From contig CBFDEC010000008.1 of assembly GCA_965603725.1 (NCBI GenBank), forward strand, positions 1-64,000: 64,000 nt of DNA, written 5' to 3'. Below, piece after piece: positions 34,212 through 43,631 of the stretch (positions are counted from its first letter, which is position 1; every line of letters begins with the position of its first letter). A model generated the notes under the pieces. It did no database searches, was not told the origin of the DNA, and worked only from the letters and a program-made list of their open reading frames with translations. The stretch is from JAGGSN01 sp965603725. GTDB lineage: Bacteria; Zixibacteria; MSB-5A5; UBA10806; 4484-95. Position numbers and translations under genes: made by a program.

Positions 34212-35114
34212 TTATTCTTTCTTTATTTTTGCAGGAATAGCAAAGGATATAACAATATTGATCCCTTCGACAATTGAAAACCAGATCCTCTGGAAAACAG
34301 CTATTACTAAAGCAATTTCAGCCGGTAAAAATTCACCAAGAATGATCACCAGCATACCCTCCCTTACACCGATTCCGCCCGGAGCAAAAATCATAATATA
34401 GCCAACAACCCAGCATAATGGCAGAATTGTAAAGAATTGAATAATATTTATAGACTCAAGCGACGTTAGTGAATTTACAAATACATAAAACGCCAGGCTG
34501 TATATCATCCAAACATTGATATATAAAAGGAAAAATATTAAAATTGTTCTATAGGAAAAATTTATTTCGATGGCTGGTTTCTTAAAAAGCCTTAACCCGT
34601 AATTAACAAACTTGTCAATTGTTTTTGGATGAATGAATATTAGTGAACAAGCCAGAAGCGCTATCATTATCGGAAGGTATTGGCGATATAATGGCGAAAA
34701 AATAAAATAACATATGCCTATAAGTAAAGCTGAGCCCTTGTATGAAATCTCGCTGGCAAGAATTGCCAGGGTGGTTTGTTTTTTGCTGATTCCATATTCG
34801 CCGACCAGATAGTACATTCCAAGAATATTCCAAATCTTCCCCGGAAGATACCTGCCGAGATTGGCAATATTAAAAACCCTGAACAGTTGAATTAAACTGA
34901 TCTTGGTTTTGGCTATTCGTTTAAAGGCGAGATGAAGCATCGATATTGCAGACAAAAAAGCAAACCAGAGTAAAACTGATGACAGTATAAGCATCTTAAT
35001 ATCAAATTGCCAGTGATGCCCTTTGAGAGTAGACCAGTTCTCAACAAGATAATAACTCATAAACCCCAACGCTGTGATAATAAATAATAACTTTATTATG
35101 GTTTTAATGCTCAA
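34212..35114 (-). CDS. Flippase-like (LPG-synthase TM/UPF0104) membrane protein
   Basis: A 300-aa protein with about eight membrane helices, starting at TTG 35114 with AAGGA about 8 nt upstream. Motifs of the UPF0104/AglD family include NLGRYLPGKIWNILGMYYLVGEYGISKKQ and GYIMIFAPGGIGVREGMLVIILG (each only in part diagnostic). Family members are proposed to move or modify lipid-linked sugars. It precedes the YfhO-like gene in the same direction with a gap of about 80 bp; the two may form an envelope glycosylation unit. Confidence 0.85.
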   Translation of the reverse strand: MSIKTIIKLLFIITALGFMSYYLVENWSTLKGHHWQFDIKMLILSSVLLWFAFLSAISMLHLAFKRIAKTKISLIQLFRVFNIANLGRYLPGKIWNILGMYYLVGEYGISKKQTTLAILASEISYKGSALLIGICYFIFSPLYRQYLPIMIALLACSLIFIHPKTIDKFVNYGLRLFKKPAIEINFSYRTILIFFLLYINVWMIYSLAFYVFVNSLTSLESINIIQFFTILPLCWVVGYIMIFAPGGIGVREGMLVIILGEFLPAEIALVIAVFQRIWFSIVEGINIVISFAIPAKIKKE

Positions 35115-35383
35115 ATCATTTTTCCTTTTGAATATTCGCAGGGAATTTGAATTTTGTATAACCGGGCTTCAAAAAATGAGTCGTAAAAGAGGAAATCAGC
35201 TTCATGTGACGATTATAATCAACAAGGCCGATTTTATCAACTTTAAATATCTAATATTTAATATGAAATAGTTGAGATTCAAAAGGTCTAATGCCTTAGG
35301 GTGGCGATTCCGTTGCAGGTCTGATTAATCTCCTTTACGAGGCCGTTATGCCTCAAACAAACCGTCCAGCCTATAACCTGTCT

Positions 35384-35523
35384 GCTTTAGAGTTCTCACT
35401 TTATGTATGGTTATTTTCAAAGATTATAGATTTTATTTTGAGATACGAAAGGTGTCATTCCCCGCCGAGGCGGGAACGACAATTGTAAATTTATTATTTA
35501 TAGAAAGGCCGGACAGTAGTGGA
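35384..35523. mobile_element. Decayed MITE-like element, copy 3
   Basis: About 140 bp align with the interior and right end of the element at 31225-31537: TATGTATGGTTATTTTCAAA, then TTTTATTTTGAGATACGAAA, and the right end AAAGGCCGGACAGTAGTGG. The left end is gone and the middle hairpin differs (a CCCCGCC/GGCGGG stem). Only one of the two element hairpins remains, so an internal deletion is likely. No target duplication remains. An older insertion of the same family. Confidence 0.8.
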
Positions 35524-35726
35524 TTCAATTTGAAAATTATTATAGCTTGCATCTGCAAAAAATCAAGCCTTTTTCAGGTATTTCGAAGCTCCAAATCAGC
35601 AATATCCCTGATAGAACTAAAGCCTGACGACTCCGATTTTATGTATGTAAGCTTAAAAATTCATTACTAATTAGCGATGAAGAATATTTAACAAGCATGA
35701 AATAAACAAGCACCTCTGGAGATGTT

Positions 35727-36122
35727 ATGAGAACTGTATTGTTAATTGAAAGCGAAAAACTTCTAATGCATCTTTATACAACCCTTTTAGAAGGTTGTGG
35801 TTTCAGGGTATATACTGCCATATCAGGCGGTGAAGCGATTAAATTGTTTAATAATAATCGTCCGCAGGTGGTTGTCCTTTGCATCAAACTTGAAGATATA
35901 GGAGGTACGGAGGTACTTGAAAGATTAAAGGCCATCGACAGTTCAATACCCGTGATTTTAAATTCTGTTTACGATTACAAGTGGTATAAATCCGATCCTT
36001 GTATTCTGCTGGCTGATGATTGTCTTATGAAGTCGCCGGACGTATCAGGGCTTCTAAGCAAGGTTAAGCAATATGCACTTAAGTCAAACTTGTTAGCTGA
36101 ACAATATGTCAATACAGTTTAA
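35727..36122 (+). CDS. Degenerate receiver-domain protein
   Basis: A 131-aa stand-alone CheY-like domain. The fold is clear (VLLIESEKLLMHLYTTLLEG, PQVVVLCIKLEDIGGTEVLERLK, IPVILNS, KSPD) but the phospho-acceptor position reads Cys 52 (VVVLCIK) instead of Asp, and the N-terminal acidic pair is ESE. The Lys near residue 104 remains. It is unlikely to be phosphorylated in the usual way. It precedes the histidine kinase/NarL-type pair in the same direction and may be an accessory or signal-independent partner. Confidence 0.85.
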   Translation: MRTVLLIESEKLLMHLYTTLLEGCGFRVYTAISGGEAIKLFNNNRPQVVVLCIKLEDIGGTEVLERLKAIDSSIPVILNSVYDYKWYKSDPCILLADDCLMKSPDVSGLLSKVKQYALKSNLLAEQYVNTV

Positions 36123-36322
36123 AAATCTCAAATCCCGTTTTTTCGCTCCTAATCTATTCTTTAAAAACGACGATTAGATATTTAGATTGCACGGATAAAC
36201 CAGACTTAAAAGTTTCTAGGTAAGCCGAGGTCTGACAGTTAAAGAAAAGGCTTTGCAGATAATAACTTATCTTATGCAGACACTAATATGAATTGATCCT
36301 GATATTTAGGTATTAATAAAAT

Positions 36323-37744
36323 ATGAAGAAAATCAAATCTTTAGGACATATTGAAAAATACAAAATTGCAGTGATAGCAATTCTTTTAGCTGTCTCATGT
36401 TTTCTCACCTACTATTTCCATAGTGTCCTTGGAATTAGTATAGTTTTCAGCCACTTTTTTTACATACCGATTATCCTTTCTTCACTATGGTGGAAAAGAA
36501 AAGGAATAGCAGTAGCAGTATTCTTAGGGGCATTGCTTATATTAAGTCATGTTTTTAGTGAAAGGGAAACGGCGATAGCGTACAATTTCTCCCGGGCAAT
36601 TATGCTCATAGCTATCGCTTCCGTGGTTGCTTTATTAAGTGAGCATATCATAAAAACAGGTAAAGAGCTGAAGAAGATAAGCGTCTATCTGGAAAAGCTG
36701 ATTAATTACGCCAATGCGCCTATCATTGTCTGGGACTCCCTATTTAAAATCACCAGGTTTAACCGTGCTTTTGAGCGTCTTACAGGCTATACGGCCAGCG
36801 AGGTCATTGGCAATGAATTAAAAATGCTTCTCCCTGCCAAAAATCGAGAGGAGTGGTTAAGTAAAATTGAACGGACATCAAGCGGTGAACACTGGGATTC
36901 GGTTGAAATTCCTATACTTTGCAAGGATGGAGAGAATCGATTAGTGCTCTGGAATTCGGCGAATATTTATGCTGAAGATGGTATTACACATCTGGCTACA
37001 ATCGCTCAGGGTGTAGATATCACCAAACGCAAAAAGGCAGAGGAGACAATTAATAAGTATCAGGAACAACTCAAGTCGCTGGTATCGGAATTGATAAAAA
37101 CCGAGGATAATCTCAGACATCAAATCGCATCCAACCTGCATGACCGTATCAGCCAGAACCTGGCTGTTTCGAAGTTCAAGTTAGAATTATTAAACCAAGA
37201 CCTGTCATCCGCAGGATATGCCGCCGATCTTAATGAGATTCTGAAACTGATAGAACAGACAATTCATGAAACTTACTCATTAGTATATGAGCTTACACCT
37301 CCCATGCTCAACGAACTGGGTTTAGAACCGGCGGTTGAATGGCTGACCGAAATATTTCAGAAAAAACATGGCATAGCCATTGAGTTCCATCGGGACATAC
37401 AATCCAAGCCGCTTTCTGATAATCTGCGCGGGTTATTGTTTCAGGCTGTGCGGGAGTTACTGGTAAACGTCACCAAACATGCCCGGGCAAGTAAGGCAAA
37501 GGTGACCATTACAAGAGACAATAATAATATAAAGGTGTCAGTTAATGATGATGGCGATGGGTTTGATACTGCCAGTCTGAGCGTCAACAAGGGAGAAACC
37601 GGAGGTTTCGGGCTATTCAGTATCCGTGAGCGGCTCAGTCATCTTGGCGGGCAGCTTGATATTCAATCCAGGCCCGGCAGAGGCAGCCGTTTCACTTTAA
37701 CTTTGCCTTTAAAGCGCCAGGAAATAGAAACATCGAGGAAATGA
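36323..37744 (+). CDS. PAS-domain NarL-type sensor histidine kinase
   Basis: A 473-aa membrane kinase. Four or five helices (about 12-115), then a PAS domain (about 120-235: LINYANAPIIVWDSLFKITRFN), a HisKA_3 domain with the phospho-acceptor His in IASNLHDRISQNL (about 271), and a GHKL ATPase (LLFQAVRELLVNVTKHARASK, DDGDGFD, GGFGLFSIRERLSHLGG). It likely passes phosphate to the response regulator encoded 1 nt after its stop. The signal is unknown; the membrane part has no large periplasmic domain. Confidence 0.93.
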   Translation: MKKIKSLGHIEKYKIAVIAILLAVSCFLTYYFHSVLGISIVFSHFFYIPIILSSLWWKRKGIAVAVFLGALLILSHVFSERETAIAYNFSRAIMLIAIASVVALLSEHIIKTGKELKKISVYLEKLINYANAPIIVWDSLFKITRFNRAFERLTGYTASEVIGNELKMLLPAKNREEWLSKIERTSSGEHWDSVEIPILCKDGENRLVLWNSANIYAEDGITHLATIAQGVDITKRKKAEETINKYQEQLKSLVSELIKTEDNLRHQIASNLHDRISQNLAVSKFKLELLNQDLSSAGYAADLNEILKLIEQTIHETYSLVYELTPPMLNELGLEPAVEWLTEIFQKKHGIAIEFHRDIQSKPLSDNLRGLLFQAVRELLVNVTKHARASKAKVTITRDNNNIKVSVNDDGDGFDTASLSVNKGETGGFGLFSIRERLSHLGGQLDIQSRPGRGSRFTLTLPLKRQEIETSRK

Positions 37745-37745
37745 T

Positions 37746-38399
37746 ATGAGTATAAAAATTATCCTTGCCGACGATCATCATATTATGCGTGAAGGCTTGT
37801 GCACATTGCTCGAGAAACAGGATGATATGGAGATTATTGCTCAGGCGGATGACGGACGAACGGCGGTTCGGCTGACCCGGGAATTATATCCTGATGTTGT
37901 TGTTATGGATATAGCCATGCCTGGCTTAAACGGCATCGAGGCCACTCGTCAGATTACAACTGAAATGCCGGAAATTAACGTGATTGCTTTATCCATGCAT
38001 CCCGACAGACAGTTTGTCGCTGAAATGCTTAAAGCGGGCGCCATGGGCTATCTGCTGAAAAGCTGTGCCTTCCAGGAACTGGCAGACGCAATACGCACAG
38101 TAGCCGATAACCGTACCTATCTTAGTCCCAAAATATCCGATGTCGTGATTGATGATTATGTTAAACGATTATCGATCGATCAAATATCTACCGATTCCCC
38201 TCTTTCTCCAAGGGAACGAGAGGTGCTTCAACTTGTAGCCGAAGGAAAAAGCACCAAAGAATTAGCCCTGGAACTTAGCGTGAGCGTAAAGACCGTCGAA
38301 ACACACCGTCAACAGATCATGAAGAAACTTAAAACTCACAGTGTTGCAGAATTAACCAAATATGCCATTCGTGAAGGGTTAACTTCGCTGGAATTATAA
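37746..38399 (+). CDS. NarL/LuxR-type response regulator
   Basis: A 217-aa protein. The receiver (1-120) has DDHH, the phospho-acceptor Asp in VVVMDIAMPGLNGIEA (about 54), SMHPDRQF and LLKSC. The C-terminal LuxR helix-turn-helix reads LSPREREVLQLVAEGKSTKELA and VSVKTVETHRQQIMKKL. It is the cognate partner of the kinase just upstream. The next genes are an MCP and CheW, possible targets. Confidence 0.94.
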   Translation: MSIKIILADDHHIMREGLCTLLEKQDDMEIIAQADDGRTAVRLTRELYPDVVVMDIAMPGLNGIEATRQITTEMPEINVIALSMHPDRQFVAEMLKAGAMGYLLKSCAFQELADAIRTVADNRTYLSPKISDVVIDDYVKRLSIDQISTDSPLSPREREVLQLVAEGKSTKELALELSVSVKTVETHRQQIMKKLKTHSVAELTKYAIREGLTSLEL

Positions 38400-38783
38400 C
38401 AGCACACGCATTACGCAACCCCATAACTATCAACACAATACGACCCACCAGAACAGGTCAGGTTTTCCGAGGTCCAAAATCAGGATTATCCCTGATAGAT
38501 AACAAAACATTAATCCCCGAACTATTCAACTAAACAATGTAATGATTTTTTATTGAATATCAAACAATGCCGTTTAACGAGGAGGTGTTTGATTGCATCA
38601 ACAGTTACCTGGCAGAGTAAACATCGGAAACAGCAAGTTATTTAATTTAAAATTTCGCAAAAATGAAGTTTGAATAATTAATAAACGCTGAAGGGAGGAT
38701 TATACAGGTAAAAAACTGTAGTAAACATTAATTTCTAAACTTAGAGGAAATCTTAAAACATTTTCAGGCAGGAGGGAAAAGTA
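38400..38783. promoter_or_regulatory. Leader/promoter region of the MCP gene with a shared 13-bp word
   Basis: About 380 bp without a gene. TATCCCTGATAGA at 38487-38499 is also found at 35603-35615 upstream of the degenerate receiver gene. With ATCAGG just before, it forms an imperfect palindrome (ATCAGG-N6-CCTGAT). This could be a binding site of the NarL-type regulator, which is inference only. AGGAGG precedes the MCP start at 38784. Confidence 0.35.
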
Positions 38784-40733
38784 ATGAATCTTAAAATCAG
38801 AGGAAAAATCATGGCGTCGGTCGGCAGTGTTGTAGTTTTGCTGGCAGTGCTTGGTATATTGGCTATAATCAACCTGGGCAGTATCAGGAGCGAATTCGAG
38901 GGCCTGCTCTTGGCCACTGACGTTGAAAGAGGAGCCTTTAATACGATCCTTGCAGAAAAGGGCTATCTTCTTTTTGAGGATAACAAATACTATGAGGAAG
39001 CCAAAAAGCAGGTGGATGTTATAGACAACAGCCTGGACGAAATAGATGCAACTTCATCAAATGAAGAACTTCTGGCTAATTCTAAACAGGCGCGTGAGGG
39101 AACTAATAAATACGCCGAGCTTTACCATAAAGGCGTGGCAGCCCTTAAACAGAACGCTGAAGGCGCCGTTTTTCTTCAGGATGCCGGACAGGCAGTCACC
39201 GACCAAGCTGAAGCCTTTGTAAATGATAAACGAAAAGAAGCGGAAAATACATTGCTGATGCAGCAGATTAATGTCTGCACCGAAATCTGGAAATTCGCCC
39301 TGCAGATCCGTATGAAAGAAAAAGAATACATGCTGTATCAGAAGGCTGAAGATTTTGAAACCATGAAAGAAGACTTTGTCCTGATGATGGCAGAGCTGGA
39401 TGAACTGGAAAAGATAAGCCCGGATGCTCGGGACCAGGAGCGTATCAGAATCGCCAGAGAAAATGCTACAAAGTATGAACAAGCTGCCTATACCTGGGTT
39501 GACGACAGAAAAGAATTGACTGAAAATATCCTTCCACAAATGCAAGAGCTGGGCGACAATGTTATCACCGTTGCCCAACAAGCCGCAACTGGCGCCAGCG
39601 AAAATATGATAGCTACCCAGGAATCATCCAATTTCATTCTGGTTATCGGTATGATCGTCGGTCTGGTTGTTGGTATGGGGATCGCTTTTGTTATGGGCGG
39701 AAAGTTCAGCAAACCCATAAATGGCGTTGTCGATATGATTAAAGATATCGCCCAGGGCGAAGGCGACCTGACCAAAAGGCTCAAATCCGACTCCAAGGAT
39801 GAAATCGGTGATCTGGCCAACTGGTTTAATACCTTCATGGACAAACTGCATGATATCATCGCCGCTGTAGCAGGAAATACCGAGCAGTTAGCCAGCGCCG
39901 CTAATGAGATATCGTCAGCTTCAGAAGAATTGTCAACCGGAGTCAAAGAGCAAACCAACCAGACGGGCCAGGTTACAACCGCTGTTGAGGAAATGACAGC
40001 GACCATTGTGGAATCCACAAAGAATATCGCTGATGCTAACGATAAAGCCAAGACTGCCGGTGAGAAATCTCAAGAGGGCAGCAGCATGGCTGATGAGGCC
40101 TCCCGGGGTATGGATGAAATCGTTGAGTCCTCAAATGTAACATCTAAAAATATCGAGGGATTATCCGAGAAAGCTACAGCCATCGGTGAGATTATCAGCG
40201 TCATCGATGATATCGCCGATCAGACTAACCTACTGGCATTGAACGCCGCTATCGAGGCAGCCCGTGCCGGCGAGCAGGGTCGGGGCTTTGCCGTAGTCGC
40301 CGATGAAGTCAGGAAACTTGCCGAGCGTACCACCTCAGCTACCAAGGAAGTTGCCGATAACATCAAGGGTATCCAGGCTGATGTTAATACTGCCGCCACT
40401 CAGGTGACAGATTCAAATGAAATTGTCAGCAGAGGCAAGGAAGCGGCTCAGAAAACTAACGATGCCTTGAATGAAATCTACACGGCTATCGAAGCTGTTC
40501 AGGGGATGATGAATCAGATTTCCACCGCTTCCGAGGAGCAGTCAACCGCCGCCGAACAAATCTCGAAAAATGTCGAAAACGTCGACCGCATCACCAAAGA
40601 AACCGCCACCGGCTCCGAGCAAGCAGCCTCCGCCGCCGAACAGCTTAATCGTCAGGCCGAAGAACTCAGAAACCTTGTTGGCGGATTCAAACTGCGAAAA
40701 AACACCCAGACCGAAGTTAAAGTGGAGGCATAA
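38784..40733 (+). CDS. Methyl-accepting chemotaxis protein
   Basis: A 649-aa transducer: TM1 (about 8-30), a helical sensing region (about 35-280) typical of helical-bundle ligand domains, TM2 (about 283-305), HAMP (about 308-360), and a signalling coiled coil with the hairpin tip DQTNLLALNAAIEAARAGEQ. Methylation-type Gln/Glu pairs flank the tip. AGGAGGG precedes the start. The coupling gene cheW follows at 2 nt; cheA is not in the window. Confidence 0.95.
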   Translation: MNLKIRGKIMASVGSVVVLLAVLGILAIINLGSIRSEFEGLLLATDVERGAFNTILAEKGYLLFEDNKYYEEAKKQVDVIDNSLDEIDATSSNEELLANSKQAREGTNKYAELYHKGVAALKQNAEGAVFLQDAGQAVTDQAEAFVNDKRKEAENTLLMQQINVCTEIWKFALQIRMKEKEYMLYQKAEDFETMKEDFVLMMAELDELEKISPDARDQERIRIARENATKYEQAAYTWVDDRKELTENILPQMQELGDNVITVAQQAATGASENMIATQESSNFILVIGMIVGLVVGMGIAFVMGGKFSKPINGVVDMIKDIAQGEGDLTKRLKSDSKDEIGDLANWFNTFMDKLHDIIAAVAGNTEQLASAANEISSASEELSTGVKEQTNQTGQVTTAVEEMTATIVESTKNIADANDKAKTAGEKSQEGSSMADEASRGMDEIVESSNVTSKNIEGLSEKATAIGEIISVIDDIADQTNLLALNAAIEAARAGEQGRGFAVVADEVRKLAERTTSATKEVADNIKGIQADVNTAATQVTDSNEIVSRGKEAAQKTNDALNEIYTAIEAVQGMMNQISTASEEQSTAAEQISKNVENVDRITKETATGSEQAASAAEQLNRQAEELRNLVGGFKLRKNTQTEVKVEA

Positions 40734-40735
40734 TT

Positions 40736-41224
40736 ATGGCTGACAATATCAAACAGGGAGAAACCGAAGATATCGAACAGATGGTGGTCTTCAACCTCGG
40801 CCAGGAGGAGTTTGGCGTCAACATCCTGAAAGTCCAGGAGATCAACCGGATGGTCGAGATCACCAAGGTGCCTCAGGCCGAACACTATGTTGAGGGCATC
40901 ATTAACCTTCGCGGCAAGGTGATTCCAATTATCGACCTGCGTAAAAAATTTGGAATGCCGGAAAGAGAGTATGATAATCAAACGCGGATTGGCGTAGTTG
41001 ATGTTTCCGGTGAGGTTGTCGGTCTGGTTGTTGATGGTGTTTCGGAGGTGCTGCGAGTATCTAAGAGTTTACTGGAGGATGCTCCCAAGCTTATCGCCGG
41101 CGAAAGCGGCTCTTATGCCAGCGCCGATTATATAGAGTCGGTAGTTAAACTTGAAGACAGACTGCTGATCTATCTCGACCTGGAAAAAATCGTGTCAACG
41201 AGCGAACTACCGACAACTACATAG
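40736..41224 (+). CDS. cheW: Chemotaxis coupling protein CheW
   Basis: A 162-aa protein, all beta, with the CheW motifs FNLGQEEFGVNILKVQEI, VEGIINLRGKVIPIIDLRKKFG and RIGVVDVSGEVVGLVVDGV. It links receptors such as the MCP encoded just upstream to the CheA kinase. A terminator-like hairpin follows at 41263. Confidence 0.95.
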   Translation: MADNIKQGETEDIEQMVVFNLGQEEFGVNILKVQEINRMVEITKVPQAEHYVEGIINLRGKVIPIIDLRKKFGMPEREYDNQTRIGVVDVSGEVVGLVVDGVSEVLRVSKSLLEDAPKLIAGESGSYASADYIESVVKLEDRLLIYLDLEKIVSTSELPTTT

Positions 41225-41262
41225 ACATCGGCTATCAACCTGTCCTGCTATGATAGCCTCCT

Positions 41263-41299
41263 AAACCCGCGGGGATAATAACTCCTCGCGGGTTTTATA
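41263..41299 (+). terminator. Intrinsic terminator after cheW
   Basis: AAACCCGCG (41263-41271) pairs with CGCGGGTTT (41287-41295), with extra GG/CC pairing inward, and is followed by TTATATTT. It is placed 39 nt after the cheW stop. Confidence 0.75.
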
Positions 41300-41434
41300 T
41301 TTAGAAACAAGTTACACAATAACATTTAAACCCGGATTTTGCAGTAGAAGAGTTTTAAAATGGATAAGTAAAATTAAGTAGTTTACGTATTTAGAATTAT
41401 CAAACAGGTTTAAGAAATAATAATAACAAAAAAA

Positions 41435-41502
41435 GTTGTCGTAGAGGCGTATCGCAATATCCATACGGATCTGTAGGACGCCCCTACGCGTTGAGCTACA
41501 AC
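41435..41502. repeat. Long fold-back repeat
   Basis: GTAGAGGCGT at 41441-41450 and ACGCCCCTAC at 41478-41487 form a 10-bp stem with one mismatch, and outer GTTGT/ACAAC arms extend it. No coding potential. It lies between the cheW terminator and the second MITE-like element. Confidence 0.55.
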
Positions 41503-41579
41503 ATGTTACTTATTATGTTTGATTGTTTAATTGCAAAATCTGGGTTAATAAATCTGAGCATATAATAAATATAATAATT

Positions 41580-41891
41580 CATTAGTGTCCGGGCTTTTTC
41601 AAAAACAGGATGAATGATTTGAAGATTGTGAAATATTGGTAGAAATCAATCGATTTTGTTTTAAGGAGTTAGAGTTGTCATATTATATGTGGTTGTCTTC
41701 AAAGATTATGGATTTTATTTTGAGATACGAAAATTGTCATTCCTGCGTAAGCAGGAATCTATGGTAATTGATGTTTTTCCGGTTTGTTTTAAGCAGAAGT
41801 GATTGAACAGGATATACCACATTATAGATCCCCGCTTTCGCGGGGATGACAGTTGTGAGTTTATTGTTTATCAAAAGGCCGGACACTAATG
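41580..41891. mobile_element. MITE-like element, copy 2
   Basis: A 312-bp element with ends CATTAGTGTCCGG and CCGGACACTAATG (13-bp perfect inverted repeat extending imperfectly to about 18). The perfect 9-bp direct repeat ATAATAATT flanks it (41571-41579 and 41892-41900). It has the same two internal hairpins as copy 1 and only a handful of differences from it, all but one in the first 30 bp, so one copy moved recently or both came from a close source. No transposase with matching ends is in the window. Confidence 0.93.
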
Positions 41892-41900
41892 ATAATAATT

Positions 41901-42216
41901 TCAGAGAAAGAAAGTGGGTTTAGGTTATCAGGTTCGTTTTTACAAGTTGGCTAACAGTCTGTCGGGTTACCCCATTGCAGACAACAGTTCTTTCCGGTTA
42001 AATTTAATAAATTTCATTTAATATTTTTCAACTTTCGATTTCCGGTATTTGGAGAAAGACATATCCCTTCACTGTATTTTTAGGCTGGTTTTAGACATCT
42101 AATGGACCCTGGCGACCAGCTACTTCTGAATAGCTTCAAAACATTTTGAATCAATAGCTTTTCTGGAGTAATTGGATTTTTGAGACGGTACATTTTTCGA
42201 CCGCCGTTTACACCGC
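41901..42216. other. Spacer, no feature seen
   Basis: Between the second element copy and the convergent 3' end of the redox operon. No reliable open frame, no hairpin with a T-run and no RNA were recognised. Confidence 0.4.
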
Positions 42217-43620
42217 TTATAAAGAACAGAGATACTCATGAATAGATATAGCGGCCTTGCGTCCGCCTCCCATGGCCAGGATAACGGTTGCCGCCCCGGT
42301 TGCCACATCTCCACCTGCCCACACTCTGTCTTTGGAGGTCTTGCCTGTTTCTTCATCAATAACGATATTTCCTCTTTTCCCTACTTCCAGTTCGGGTGTG
42401 GTGGCGGCTATGAGCGGATTGGGGCTGTTGCCGATGGCGCAAATCACAGCGTCCATGGGAAAGATAGTTTCAGAGCCCTCGATAGGAATAGGTCTTCTCC
42501 TTCCGGAAGAGTCGGGTTCACCCAGTTTCATCTTCAGGCACTCGATTTCCTTCACCCATCCGTTTTCATCGCCAAGGTAGCGAATGGGAAGAGTCAGAAA
42601 ATCGAAAATAACTCCTTCCTCTTCTGCATTCTCTATCTCTTCTAAACGTGCTGGAAGTTCTTGCCTTGATCTCCTATAAATAATCCTGCTCTTTGCTCCC
42701 AACCTTAGAGCAGTTCTGGCACAGTCCATGGCCACGTTTCCTCCCCCAATAACCGCGACATTTTTGTGATTCTTTATGGGAGTACCGAATTGGGGGAAAA
42801 GATAGCCCTTCATCAGGTTCATCCTGGTCAGATATTCATTTGCCGAATAAACGCCATTTAGATTTTCGCCAGGAACGTCCATAAACCAGGGAAGTCCGGC
42901 GCCTGAACCGACAAACATAGCGTCAAATTCCTCAAGAAGGCTATCTATTGTTCTGGTCTTGCCAACTACATAGTCGGTCACAATTTTGACGCCGAGTTTT
43001 CTGAGATATTCAACTTCTCTGTTTACTATAGCCTTAGGAAGTCTGAATTCAGGGATGCCGTAAATCAGGACTCCTCCCATTTCATGCAGGGCTTCAAAGA
43101 TGGTCACCTGGTGGCCTAATTTTATCAGATCGCCAGCTACGGTAAGTCCCGCAGGTCCTCCGCCTGTGACAGCAACCTTCCTTCCAGTGGGTGGTGAAAT
43201 TTTAGGGATCTCAAGTTCACCTTGTTCTGCTTCCCAGTCTGCTAAGAACCGCTCTAAGCGACCAATTGCACTCTGAGCCCCCTTTACTTTAAGAACGCAC
43301 ACTTCTTCACACTGCTCCTCCTGGGGGCAGACTCGACCGCAGATTGCGGGAAGGCAGTTTTTCTCCTTTAATATCCTGATTCCGCCAGAAAAATCTTTCT
43401 CTGCGATGCATTTGATAAACCCGGGGATGTCTATCTCTACCGGGCATTTCAAAACACATTTTGGCTTTTTGCACTGCAGGCATCGCTTTGCTTCTTCCAC
43501 TGCTGTTTCAACAGGATACCCCAGCGCCACCTCGTTGAAATTATACCTCCGCACTTCAGGCGGCTGTTTAGGCATCTCCCTTCTATTTAAGTCCAGTTTT
43601 TTCCGTTTTCGTTCAGGCAT
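42217..43620 (-). CDS. NfnB/GltD-like NAD(P)H-dependent FAD oxidoreductase
   Basis: A 467-aa protein with an N-terminal Fer4_20 double [4Fe-4S] domain (CLQCKKPKCVLKCPVEIDIP, CGRVCPQEEQCEEVC) and two dinucleotide domains: FAD (VTGGGPAGLTVAGDL, IPEFRLPK) and NAD(P) (AVIGGGNVAMDCARTALRLG), ending in GDVATGAATVILAMGGGRKAA. Homologues are the small subunit of glutamate synthase, sulfide dehydrogenase SudA and the large subunit of transhydrogenase NfnAB. No glutamate synthase large subunit is nearby; the FNR-like gene upstream (12 nt gap) points to an NfnAB-type pair. Confidence 0.88.
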   Translation of the reverse strand: MPERKRKKLDLNRREMPKQPPEVRRYNFNEVALGYPVETAVEEAKRCLQCKKPKCVLKCPVEIDIPGFIKCIAEKDFSGGIRILKEKNCLPAICGRVCPQEEQCEEVCVLKVKGAQSAIGRLERFLADWEAEQGELEIPKISPPTGRKVAVTGGGPAGLTVAGDLIKLGHQVTIFEALHEMGGVLIYGIPEFRLPKAIVNREVEYLRKLGVKIVTDYVVGKTRTIDSLLEEFDAMFVGSGAGLPWFMDVPGENLNGVYSANEYLTRMNLMKGYLFPQFGTPIKNHKNVAVIGGGNVAMDCARTALRLGAKSRIIYRRSRQELPARLEEIENAEEEGVIFDFLTLPIRYLGDENGWVKEIECLKMKLGEPDSSGRRRPIPIEGSETIFPMDAVICAIGNSPNPLIAATTPELEVGKRGNIVIDEETGKTSKDRVWAGGDVATGAATVILAMGGGRKAAISIHEYLCSL

Positions 43621-43631
43621 AATACATTTTC

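Noticed and set aside
38590..38760. Cyclic di-GMP riboswitch in the MCP leader
   Set aside because: The conserved core bases of GEMM riboswitches are not present.
42217..43620. Glutamate synthase small subunit (gltD) as the name
   Set aside because: No large subunit is nearby and the gene is coupled to an NfnA-like partner, so an NfnB/SudA-like role fits better.
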